From DASSUW01 sp963789005 (GTDB lineage Bacteria; Actinomycetota; Thermoleophilia; Solirubrobacterales; Solirubrobacteraceae): a DNA stretch of 64,000 nt. The notes below the pieces were generated by a model. The model saw only the letters and a list, made by a program, of their open reading frames with translations. It did not search any database and had not been told where the DNA came from. A program made the translations under genes and the position numbers. The stretch's first letter is position 1. Each line of letters starts with the position of its first letter. The stretch is from the NCBI GenBank assembly GCA_963789005.1, contig CAWBIZ010000002.1, positions 1 to 64,000 on the forward strand, in the 5' to 3' direction. Shown here piece after piece: positions 18,308 through 26,297 of the stretch.

Positions 18308-19332
18308 GGGCCGCTCGCCTGCACGAGTACCACGAGCCGCTCAAGCTGGACGAGGTCGACGAGCCGAAGGCCGTCGGACCGCTCGACGTGATCGTGAGAA
18401 TCGGTGCGGCCGGGCTGTGCCGCACCGACCTGCACATCCAGGAGGGGCAGTGGGCCGAGAAGTCCCAGGTCCAGCTCCCCTACACGCCGGGCCACGAGAA
18501 CGCCGGCTGGGTACACGAGGTCGGCTCCGGCGTGACCAACGTCGAGGTAGGCGACACCGTGATCGTCCACCCGTTCATCTCCTGCGGGCTGTGCCGTCCG
18601 TGCCGTCGCGGCGACGACATGCACTGCGTCAACGGCTCGTTCCCCGGGATCAATCGCGACGGCGGCTTCGCCGAGTTTCTGCACACGAGCGCGCGCTCGG
18701 TGGTCAAGCTCGACCCGTCGCTTCACCCGACGCAGATCGCCGCCCTGGCGGACGCCGGGCTGACCGCGATCCACGCCGTCAAGAAGGCGATCCCGGTGCT
18801 CGGCGCGGGCACGAAGGCGGTGGTGATCGGCGCCGGCGGGCTCGGCCACATCGGCATCCAGTGCCTGAGGGCCTACACGCCGACGGAGATCATTGTGGTC
18901 GATCCCAGCGAGGAGGCGCTCGCGCTGGCAGATGAGCTGGGCGCGCACCACACGATCAAGGTCGACGGATCCCAGCGGCACGCGGTAGCCGAGCTCACCG
19001 GCGGCATGGGCGCCGAGGCGATCATCGACTTCGTGGGCGAGAAGGGCGCCATCCAGGACGGGATCGCGATGCTGCAGGACGGCGGCTTCTACTACGTGAT
19101 CGGCTACGGCGAGAACCTCGACATCCCGACGATCGACATCATCTCGCGCGAGATCTCGTTCATCGGCAACCTCGTCGGCACCTACATCGATCTCCAGGAC
19201 CTGATGACGCTCACCGCGCAGGGTCAGGTCATGCTGCACACGAGCACGTACCCGCTGGACGCGATCAACGACGCGATGGGGGACCTCGACCAAGGGCGGC
19301 TGCAGGGCCGCGGCATCCTCGTTCCGGGCTAG
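18304..19332 (+). CDS. Zinc-dependent NAD(P) alcohol dehydrogenase
   Basis: Medium-chain dehydrogenase of 342 aa that oxidises alcohols, in this context perhaps a secondary alcohol. Catalytic-zinc ligands appear as GLCRTDLH near 37-44 and GHENAG near 61. The structural zinc loop is CGLCRPC...C near 93-108. The Rossmann motif is VVIGAGGLGHIG near 176-187. The ATG at 18304 overlaps the DUF59 stop and has GGAGGGAG upstream. It resembles the dehydrogenase that accompanies propane 2-monooxygenase genes. It converges on the SARP gene. Confidence 0.92.
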   Translation: MRAARLHEYHEPLKLDEVDEPKAVGPLDVIVRIGAAGLCRTDLHIQEGQWAEKSQVQLPYTPGHENAGWVHEVGSGVTNVEVGDTVIVHPFISCGLCRPCRRGDDMHCVNGSFPGINRDGGFAEFLHTSARSVVKLDPSLHPTQIAALADAGLTAIHAVKKAIPVLGAGTKAVVIGAGGLGHIGIQCLRAYTPTEIIVVDPSEEALALADELGAHHTIKVDGSQRHAVAELTGGMGAEAIIDFVGEKGAIQDGIAMLQDGGFYYVIGYGENLDIPTIDIISREISFIGNLVGTYIDLQDLMTLTAQGQVMLHTSTYPLDAINDAMGDLDQGRLQGRGILVPG

Positions 19333-19429
19333 GAGAGAGCGGCAAGCGGCTCTGCTTCAACCGCGAGGCCCGGCTGCTGCGGCGACGGCGTACCGCGGTT
19401 GCGGCTTCCGAGCGGGGTGGGGACGACGT

Positions 19430-22400
19430 TCACCGCTCCTCCATTCCGAGCTCGCGATAGGTCCTCTGCGCGTCGGCGAGCAGGCTCTGGGCCCGTTCGA
19501 GCTCGTGTGGCCGGGCACGGTCTCGCAGCATGGCGGCGTAGTCGCGTTGGGTGTGGGCCAGCCACGGACGGGCGCGCATCCTTGCGTTCATCTCGAACGC
19601 CGCCTCGAAGTGAGCCTCCGCGTCCTCCCAGCGCTCGAGCATCGTGGCCAGCACGGCTAGGTAGCGCGAGGCGGAGCCCCTCATCGCCTCGCACTGATCG
19701 ACGACGTTGAGGTGCGCCCACGGAAGGAGCAGCTCGTAGGCGGTGGCGGCGCGATCGGTCTTGCCGAGGATCGAAGTTGTCTCGGCGAGCAGGCTCAATC
19801 CCACGAGCCATTCCTGGTCGAACGGGAGGCTGGCGAAGTTGCCCGCCGCCAGGTCGTCCAGCGCCTCGGAGGCCTCGCGGCGCCGTCCGAGCCGGGCATG
19901 GCAATGGGCGAGCACGCAGCGGAAGACCGGCCGCTCAGGATGCTCCGCGGCCAACTCGCGGATCGCCGGCTCGACTGCTTCGAGCGATCCGCGGAAGTCG
20001 CAGAGCGTGTAGCGCTGGAGGCGGTGGACGGGGATGGTCATCGCGGGCTCCGTGCGCTTGCCGAGCGCGAGCGCCTGCTCGGCGAGCTGCTCGCCCTCGC
20101 CGAGCCGCCCGCAGGCAATTGCGAGCATCGCCCGCGCGCCGCCGACGTCCCAGAGGTGCGCGGGCTGCCTTAGCTCCTGGGCGACGTACGACGCCGCGTC
20201 GAGCTCGACCACAGCCTCCTCGAGCTGCCCGAGCATGAGCAGCGGACCGAACCGGTGCATGTGCCCGTGCACCACGCGCTCCCTGTCTCCGATCCGCTCG
20301 GCCACCTCGCGCAGCTCGCGCCCAATCTCGCCGACCTCGGCGACCGTGTCGGGCGCGATGATCGCGATCGCGCGACCGTCGAGCGCGTAGGCGAGCGCAG
20401 CGGCATCGCCCGCACGCCGGGCGAGCTCGACGGCCTCCCTGCTCAGCGCATCGCGCCGGCGGCGGGACGGCTCGTCGCGAAGGGCCCCGGCCAGCCGGGC
20501 AAGGAGCCAGACGCGGACCTGCCAGTCGTCGTCGCCGACCGCGGCGAGCCCCTCGTCGAGGAGCGGCAGCAGGTGCTCGTCGGCGCTGGCACGCGCGTAG
20601 ACGATCCGCCCGCCGTACTCCGCGGACGCGCGAGCGAGCTCGCGCGTCAGCCCTCGACGCCTCGCGATGCCGGCGGCCTCGAGCAGGGCGCTCTTCGCGC
20701 GCGGCGTGTCCCCGGCCCGTGAGTGCGCCTCGCCGAGCGCGAGCAGCAGCCTGCAGCGTGCCTCCTCGTCCTGGCGGTTCACGCCCGCGAGGGCATCGAG
20801 TGCCGTCTCGTACCAGCGGGCGCTCTCCTCGTAGGCGAGCACGGCCAGGCTCCGGTCGCCGGCGCGCCTGGCGTAGCGCAGCCCCTTGTCCAGATCCCTT
20901 CCGGCCAGGGCGTGGTGCGCGAGCTCGGCGAGCCGAGGTCCCGGATCATCGCCGTAGAGCGCCTCGAGCGTCTCCACCGCCAGGCTGTGCAATCGGACCC
21001 GGCGGGCACTCGTCTGACCCTCGTACAGCGTGTCGCGAATGAGGACGTGTGCGAAGCGCAGCCGGCCGGGTGCGCCCGGCACGTCGGAGAGCACGCGGGC
21101 GCCGATCGCAGCGTCCAGAACGTCCAGCAGCTCGTCCTCTGCGACGCGCCCCATGCGAGCCAGCGCATCCAGGCCGAACTCCCGTCCGAGCACCGATGCA
21201 AGCACCAGCAGCCGGTGGCACCGCTCGGGCAAGTGCACGAGCCGGCGGGCGATGACGTCGCGCACGCTCTGGGGGACGGCGAGCCGAGGCCGGGCTATGC
21301 CTCCGGGCTCGACGCCCTCGACTGCGAGCAGGCGCACGGTCTCGCCGACGAAGAGCGGGTTGCCCTCGGCCTGCTCGCTCAGCGCCGTCACCAGGTCGGG
21401 AGAGGCGATTTCCGACGCGGTCGCCCCGACGTACTTCTCGATCTCGCGCTCGCTCAGACCGCCGAGCGACAGCCGCCGGGTCACCGGCTCCCGGGTGAGC
21501 TCGGCGAGCGTCTCGACGAGCGGCCCCGCGGGCGTCGGGTCGACGTCCCGGTAGGCGGCGAGCAGCACGATCCGGGTCCTCTGCAGCTCGCGCGCGAAGA
21601 ATTGGAGGAGCAGGAGGGACGGCGCGTCGGCGGCGTGCAGGTCATCGATCACGAGCACGATCGGGTGGGGCTCGGCGGCCCTGCGGAGGAACTCGGCCGT
21701 CGCGTCGAACAGGCGAAAGCGCGCTCCCTCAGGCTCGAGTGGTGGCGGTTTCGGTAGATCGAGGAAGCGCTCGTGGAGCTCGGGGGCGATCTGGGCGAGC
21801 GTGCCGGCGCCGGCGCCGAGTTGCGCGCGCAGCGTGCCGATGTCTGCTTCTCGCACGTACGCGCGGAGCGCCTGGACCCACGGCCAGTACGCCGGAGCGC
21901 CGCCCGCCTCCCAGCAACGGCCGACGAGCACCCGCGCCCCCCGGACTAGCGCGCGGGCGGCCAGCTCCTCGGCCAGGCGGCTCTTGCCGATGCCCGGCTC
22001 GCCGGCCAGCAGGAACAGCCGCCCTCGGCCGGCGAAGGCGTCGTCGAGGCCGCCGGTGAGCTCGGCCAACTCGCGCTCACGGCCGACGAACACGGTCCGC
22101 GACGGCCCGGTCACCGCCTCGGGCTCCACCTGCAGAGGCTCGAGGTCCGTGGTCAGGTCGAGCCGCGCATCCTGCTCGAGGATGGCCTGATGGAGCTCGC
22201 GGAGCGGCCGCCCGGGCTCGATGCCGAGCGCTTCCACCAACGCGCTTCGGGCCGCCTGGTAGGTCTCGAGCGCCTCCGCCTGGCGGCCCGAGCGATACAG
22301 CGCCACCATCAGGTGGCCGCGCAGGCGTTCGCGCTGAGGGTGCTCGGCGCAGAGCGCCTCGAGCTCGCCGGCGAGCTCAGCGTGGCGACCGAGGCGGAGG

Positions 22401-22882
22401 TCGACGTCGATCCGCTCCTCGAGGGCGGCGAGCCGCAGTTCCTCGAGCCGACCGATCTCCGCCTGCACGAACGGCTCGTAGGCCAGGTCCGCGAGCGGCG
22501 GCCCGCGCCACAGGGCGAGCGCCTCGCGCAGGCGCTGCGCCGCGTCGCCCGGAGCGGACTGCCGAGCCTCGCTCACAAGGCGCTCGAACCGGGCGAGGTC
22601 GAGCTCTGACGGCTCGACCTGGACGGCGTAGCCCGGCGAGCGGGTGATCAGCCGGTGGCTCCCGATGTCCTTGCGCAGCCGCGAGACGTGGGCCTGAAGG
22701 GTCTTGGCCACCGTCGCCGGCGGCGACTCCCCCCACAGGGCGTCGATGACCCGCTCCGTAGAAACCACCCGACCTGCGTGGAGCAGGAGGAGCGCCAGCA
22801 GCGCACGCCGCTTCGGACCACCCAGGTGCAGCGAGTGGCCGTCCTCTACCACCTCCAGCGGACCGAGAAGCCGGAACTCCAT
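19430..22882 (-). CDS. SARP/AfsR-type transcriptional regulator with AAA ATPase domain
   Basis: Large cytoplasmic transcription activator, 1150 aa. An OmpR-like winged helix (about 1-95; VIDALWGESPPATVAKTLQAHVS) is followed by a bacterial transcriptional activation domain (about 97-243; DLARFERLVSEA), then an AAA ATPase with Walker A AGEPGIGKSRLAE near 290-302 and Walker B IVLVIDDLHAAD near 400. The long C-terminal half consists of TPR-like helices. SARPs bind 11-bp-spaced direct repeats; such repeats overlap this gene's start. It diverges from a small secreted-protein gene, a plausible target. Confidence 0.95.
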   Translation of the reverse strand: MEFRLLGPLEVVEDGHSLHLGGPKRRALLALLLLHAGRVVSTERVIDALWGESPPATVAKTLQAHVSRLRKDIGSHRLITRSPGYAVQVEPSELDLARFERLVSEARQSAPGDAAQRLREALALWRGPPLADLAYEPFVQAEIGRLEELRLAALEERIDVDLRLGRHAELAGELEALCAEHPQRERLRGHLMVALYRSGRQAEALETYQAARSALVEALGIEPGRPLRELHQAILEQDARLDLTTDLEPLQVEPEAVTGPSRTVFVGRERELAELTGGLDDAFAGRGRLFLLAGEPGIGKSRLAEELAARALVRGARVLVGRCWEAGGAPAYWPWVQALRAYVREADIGTLRAQLGAGAGTLAQIAPELHERFLDLPKPPPLEPEGARFRLFDATAEFLRRAAEPHPIVLVIDDLHAADAPSLLLLQFFARELQRTRIVLLAAYRDVDPTPAGPLVETLAELTREPVTRRLSLGGLSEREIEKYVGATASEIASPDLVTALSEQAEGNPLFVGETVRLLAVEGVEPGGIARPRLAVPQSVRDVIARRLVHLPERCHRLLVLASVLGREFGLDALARMGRVAEDELLDVLDAAIGARVLSDVPGAPGRLRFAHVLIRDTLYEGQTSARRVRLHSLAVETLEALYGDDPGPRLAELAHHALAGRDLDKGLRYARRAGDRSLAVLAYEESARWYETALDALAGVNRQDEEARCRLLLALGEAHSRAGDTPRAKSALLEAAGIARRRGLTRELARASAEYGGRIVYARASADEHLLPLLDEGLAAVGDDDWQVRVWLLARLAGALRDEPSRRRRDALSREAVELARRAGDAAALAYALDGRAIAIIAPDTVAEVGEIGRELREVAERIGDRERVVHGHMHRFGPLLMLGQLEEAVVELDAASYVAQELRQPAHLWDVGGARAMLAIACGRLGEGEQLAEQALALGKRTEPAMTIPVHRLQRYTLCDFRGSLEAVEPAIRELAAEHPERPVFRCVLAHCHARLGRRREASEALDDLAAGNFASLPFDQEWLVGLSLLAETTSILGKTDRAATAYELLLPWAHLNVVDQCEAMRGSASRYLAVLATMLERWEDAEAHFEAAFEMNARMRARPWLAHTQRDYAAMLRDRARPHELERAQSLLADAQRTYRELGMEER

Positions 22883-22923
22883 CTACCGCGCTTCTACCGC
22901 TTGCCACGGTCCGCGTCTACCGC
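22882..22923. promoter_or_regulatory. Direct repeats resembling a SARP operator
   Basis: TCTACCGC occurs exactly at 22882-22889, 22893-22900 and 22916-22923. The first two are 11 bp apart and the third follows after 23 bp. This matches the 11-bp periodicity of SARP binding sites. The array starts at the regulator's own start codon and extends into the divergent promoter region. Confidence 0.6.
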
Positions 22924-22985
22924 CGGGTCCGAAGGTACGCGGCAGAAGACCGCATCGGGCGGTCTCCGACGAGGAGGAGCCTCCC

Positions 22986-23441
22986 ATGAGGCAGCACCGC
23001 ATCATCCGCTCGGCCGGTCTCGCGCTGGCGCTCGCCGCGTTCACCGCGCCGGCCACCGCCGCTCCGCTGGACCTCCGCGAGCCGGTCAGCCCCGCCGCGT
23101 TCCCCGCTCCGCCCACGAGCGCCTCGCAGGACCTGCGCAACGCCGACTCCCGCGATCCGGCCCCTGTCGTGGCGAGTGCCTCGCAAGACCTGCGGTCGCC
23201 CGACACCGTCGACGCCGCCGCCGGCCGCGGCACCTTCAGCGCCCCCGAGGTCACGGTCGTCAAAGTGCCGGGGCCCCCGGCGCCGGCCTCCACGTCTGGG
23301 GGCGGCCTCGACTGGACCGACGCCGGCATCGGCGCCGGCGGCATCCTCGCCGTCGTCCTCGTGGCGCTCGGCGGCACGATCGCGGTCCTTCACCGCAAGC
23401 ACGGCGGTTCCATCCGCCGCCAGACCGCGACCACGGTCTGA
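22986..23441 (+). CDS. Small exported protein with repeated QDLR motifs and C-terminal anchor
   Basis: Unrecognised 151-aa protein. An N-terminal signal sequence (RSAGLALALAAFTAPATAAP, about 8-27) is followed by a Pro/Ala/Ser-rich extracellular part. That part contains two copies of an SASQDLR-centred motif (SASQDLRNADSRD, SASQDLRSPDTVD). A transmembrane segment (GGILAVVLVALGGTIAVLH, about 118-136) and a basic tail close the protein. ATG at 22986 has GGAGGAG in front. It diverges from the SARP gene and may be controlled by it. No enzymatic motif is visible. Confidence 0.75.
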   Translation: MRQHRIIRSAGLALALAAFTAPATAAPLDLREPVSPAAFPAPPTSASQDLRNADSRDPAPVVASASQDLRSPDTVDAAAGRGTFSAPEVTVVKVPGPPAPASTSGGGLDWTDAGIGAGGILAVVLVALGGTIAVLHRKHGGSIRRQTATTV

Positions 23442-23613
23442 CGCCTGAACGGAGCAGCCGCGCCGCTCGCATGGGCCCGCGTCGCTGGTGGCTGGCGCCG
23501 CGGGCTTCGATGCCCATGAGTTCCCGGGCCGTTGGGTTTCTTGACGCTTGGCCGTGCCTGACTACATGACGTCCGGCGATGAAGGGGAGATCGTCGTCCA
23601 GCAGGACGGCTGT
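23442..23613. other. Convergent intergenic gap (172 bp)
   Basis: Lies between the end of the secreted-protein gene and the end of the R2-like oxidase gene. No gene is supported. Its right edge adjoins a short hairpin that overlaps the oxidase stop. Confidence 0.4.
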
Positions 23614-23625
23614 TCAGCGGAACAG
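23610..23625. terminator. Short hairpin at the R2-like oxidase stop
   Basis: CTGTTC at 23610-23615 pairs with GAACAG at 23620-23625 around a 4-nt loop, overlapping the stop codon of the leftward gene. It is a weak terminator candidate because no U tract follows. Confidence 0.3.
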
Positions 23626-24876
23626 GCCGCGGGCGCGCCACAGCGTCCGCGGCTTTCCGCGGGGGCGCAAGCGGCCCGTGGCCACCGCTCGGCGCGGGTC
23701 GAGCCGGCCGGCCACGACGTCGACCCAGTCGTCGAACCGGCACTGCAGCTCGAGGTCGACCTCCGGCGCGCGGCCGGGAGCCGCGGCGGTGGCGCCGTTG
23801 TCGACCCGCAGGTGCCACGGCTCGGCGTCCGGGAACTCCCACTGGAGCACGAACGGGCCGTCGGGGGCATTGCGCAGGTCGACGCTGCGGCGCATGCTGT
23901 CGAAGAGCATCGCCATCGCCTCGGGGTCGCGCGCCGGGGCGCCGTTGCGCTCGCCCAGGTATCCCGCGCGGAGCATCGCGATGCCGCGGGCCGCGCGGCC
24001 CGCGGGCGGCATGTCCATCGGCATGACCTGCGGCCCGGGGAGCGACTCGACCGGGAGCCCGGCGGCCTTGAACTTGGCCTCGAAGGAGCGCGCGCCCTCC
24101 TCGTACACCTGCTCGAGCGTGAAGCCGAAGCACTCCACGTAGCGCTCGTCCCAGCCCGGCGGCACGAACACCGCAAGCGAGACCGGCGTGGCCTTGCGCA
24201 GCTGCTCGGCCACCGCCTCGGGCACATCGGGATCCGCGGTCGCGAGGTCCCGCAGCAGCTTCACGCCGAACCCGATGTGGCGCTGCTCGTCGAGCGCGAC
24301 GTTGCGCATGCCCTCGCGGAAGCCGGGGAGCACGTCGCGCTGGGTCAGGTAGTCGGTGATGAAGTGCTGGCCGGGCTGCGCGAGCGTCGCCTCGACGACG
24401 AAGTGGTACATCGTGACGGCCTGCGCGAGCTTGGTCAGCGAGCGGTCGCTGCGCAGCTCGTCGACCACGCGCGCGAGCATCTCGAACGTCTTCACGAAGC
24501 CCCACGTCAGCTCGGGCCGCGTCGCCTCGAGCGTGCCGCCGATCGTCCCGTCGCCGCGCTCGACGACCTCCTGCATGAAGCGGTTGAAGAACACCGCGTG
24601 GCGGGCCTCGTCGACCTGCTGGGTGGCGAGGAAGTACTTCTGCTCCTCGCGCGGCGCGGCGTCGATCAGCGGCGTGAGGTCGTCGGTGACCGCGTCCTCG
24701 CCGTGGAAGAACATCGAGTAGTTCCAGAGGGCGGCGCGGCGCTCGAGGTCGCTGAAGCGCTCGCGCCAGTGGTCGCGGTCGACCGTGAAGTCGATCTCGG
24801 TGGCGCGCCAGTGGCTGTGCTCCCAGCGGCGGTACAGATCCTCGTAGCTGACCTGGTCCGCGGCGACAGAGTTCAT
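23614..24876 (-). CDS. R2-like ligand-binding dimetal oxidase fused to an SCP2-like domain
   Basis: Ferritin-fold Mn/Fe- or diiron-type oxidase, 420 aa. Six predicted metal ligands are spaced as in R2lox: E60, E90, H93, E162, E197, H200. V63 (ligand +3) and Y157 (ligand -5) sit where R2lox enzymes form a Val-Tyr cross-link. R2lox binds a fatty acid-like ligand. After about residue 315 comes a roughly 100-residue domain (FVLQWEFPDAEPWHLRVDNG, DWVDVVAGRLDP, TGRLRPRG) resembling SCP2 lipid-binding domains. The ATG has GGAGG upstream. A Crp-type palindrome lies about 45 bp before the predicted transcription start. A lipid substrate is inference. Confidence 0.85.
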   Translation of the reverse strand: MNSVAADQVSYEDLYRRWEHSHWRATEIDFTVDRDHWRERFSDLERRAALWNYSMFFHGEDAVTDDLTPLIDAAPREEQKYFLATQQVDEARHAVFFNRFMQEVVERGDGTIGGTLEATRPELTWGFVKTFEMLARVVDELRSDRSLTKLAQAVTMYHFVVEATLAQPGQHFITDYLTQRDVLPGFREGMRNVALDEQRHIGFGVKLLRDLATADPDVPEAVAEQLRKATPVSLAVFVPPGWDERYVECFGFTLEQVYEEGARSFEAKFKAAGLPVESLPGPQVMPMDMPPAGRAARGIAMLRAGYLGERNGAPARDPEAMAMLFDSMRRSVDLRNAPDGPFVLQWEFPDAEPWHLRVDNGATAAAPGRAPEVDLELQCRFDDWVDVVAGRLDPRRAVATGRLRPRGKPRTLWRARGLFR

Positions 24877-24916
24877 GTTTCGGCCTCCGGTACTCGCAAG
24901 CTCGTACCTACGGACG

Positions 24917-24922
24917 ATGTTA
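24917..24922 (-). promoter_or_regulatory. -10 box of the R2-like oxidase gene
   Basis: TAACAT on the minus strand fits TANNNT and gives a leader of about 35 nt containing GGAGG. It adjoins the palindrome AGATATCT. Confidence 0.5.
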
Positions 24923-24946
24923 GATATCTGAACGCTCGCGTTCACC

Positions 24947-24964
24947 GTGTGAGCTGTGTCACAC
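24947..24964. promoter_or_regulatory. Crp/GlxR-type operator
   Basis: GTGTGAGCTGTGTCACAC has perfect GTGTGA-N6-TCACAC arms, the consensus of cAMP-receptor-type regulators including actinobacterial Crp and GlxR. Its centre is about 45 bp upstream of the predicted transcription start of the R2-like oxidase gene. It overlaps the likely stop region of glyS. Confidence 0.7.
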
Positions 24965-26268
24965 GATCGCACCAGCTCGGCGACCGGCACCCGCTCCTGC
25001 GCGAGCGTGTCGCGGTCGCGCAGCGTGACCGTGTCGTCCTCCAGCGTCTGGTGGTCGACGGTGACCGCCAGCGGCGTGCCGATCTCGTCCTGGCGCCGGT
25101 AGCGCTTGCCGATGTGGCCGCCCTCGTCGTACTCGGAGGACACGTGGCGGCGCAGCTCCTGGTGGATCTCGCGCGCCTTCTCGGGGTGCCCGTCCTTGCG
25201 CAGGAGGGGAAGCACGGCGACCTTCACGGGCGCGACCGACGGGTGCAGGCGCAGCACGGTGCGCTTCTCGCCGCCGACCTCGTCCTCGTCGTAGGCGTCG
25301 CACAGCAGCGCGAGCACGGTGCGCCCGACGCCCGCCGCCGGCTCGATCACGTGCGGCACGTAGCGCTCGCCCGTCCCCTGATCGAAGTACTCGAGCTTCT
25401 CTCCCGAGTGCTCGGCGTGCTGGGTGAGGTCGAAGTCGCCGCGGTTGGCGATGCCCTCGAGCTCGGACCAGCCGATCGGGTACAGGTACTCGATGTCGGA
25501 CGTGGCCGACGAGTAGTGCGAGAGCTCGTCGGCGTCGTGCGCGCGCAGCCGCAGGCGCTCACGGTCGATGCCGAGCGCGACGTACCAGTCCATCCGCGCC
25601 TGCATCCAGTGCTCGTACCAGCGGTCGGCCTCGGCGGGCGGGACGAAGAACTCCATCTCCATCTGCTCGAACTCGAGCGTGCGGAAGATGAAGTTGCCGG
25701 GCGTGATCTCGTTGCGGAACGACTTGCCGACCTGGGCGATGCCGAACGGCGGCTTGCGCCGCGCGTAGCCGAGCGTGGTCTTGAAGTCGAGGAAGATGCC
25801 CTGCGCGGTCTCGGGCCGCAGGTAGACGGTCGAGCCGGACTCGCTCACCGGGCCGATCCGCGTCTCGAACATGAGGTTGAACTCGCGCGCGTCCGTGAGG
25901 TCGCACTCGTCGGCCTCGCCGGGATGCTTGGACGGCTTGCGGCCGCAGGCGAGCTCCTCCAGGTGGTCGGCCCGGAAGCGCTGCCCGCACGTCTTGCAGT
26001 CGACGAGCGGATCGGTGAAGCCGGCCAGGTGGCCCGACGCCTCCCACGTGCGCGGGTGCTGGATGATCGCCGAGTCGAGCGCGACCACGTCGTCGCGCTC
26101 CTGGATCATCGCCCGCCACCAGGCGTCGATCACGTTCTTCTTCAGCAGGACGCCGTAGTGCCCGTAGTCGTACGTGTTCGCGATCCCGCCGTAGATCTCG
26201 GACGCGGGGAAGATCAGGCCGCGGCGCTTGGCGAGCGCGACGACGACGTCCATGGTTGGCGCAGCCAC
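24959..26268 (-). CDS. glyS: Glycyl-tRNA synthetase (alpha2 type), frame uncertain at the 3' end
   Basis: Class II synthetase charging tRNA-Gly. About 435 residues with DYGHYGVLLKKNV near the start, a four-cysteine insert beginning CKTCGQRF, the motif 2 region SFRNEITPGNFIFRTLEFEQ, and the C-terminal anticodon-binding part ending QERVPVAELV. In the sequence as given, the frame runs on past AELVR through the downstream promoter into the R2-like oxidase. A one-base shift would end it at the TGA at 24959-24961, the more likely reality. The GTG at 26268 lies 8 nt after a TAGACT box; the ATG at 26253 is an alternative. Confidence 0.9.
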
Positions 26269-26276
26269 GGCGGCGC

Positions 26277-26286
26277 AGTCTAGACT
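26277..26286. promoter_or_regulatory. Palindromic bidirectional -10 element
   Basis: AGTCTAGACT is a perfect palindrome that supplies TAGACT on both strands. Leftward it ends 8 nt before the glyS GTG at 26268. Rightward it ends 11 nt before the fmdB-like ATG at 26298. One symmetric element may therefore drive both genes. Confidence 0.6.
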
Positions 26287-26297
26287 CGCCCGCTCGG

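Noticed and set aside
16602..19332. Complete propane monooxygenase operon
   Set aside because: No hydroxylase, reductase or coupling-protein genes are present on either side; only accessory genes are.
23548..26283. Long plus-strand reading frame of about 900 codons antisense to glyS and the R2-like oxidase gene
   Set aside because: Its residues are the low-complexity Arg/Ala/Val/Leu mix produced by the complementary frame of GC-rich genes, and the opposite strand encodes clearly conserved proteins.
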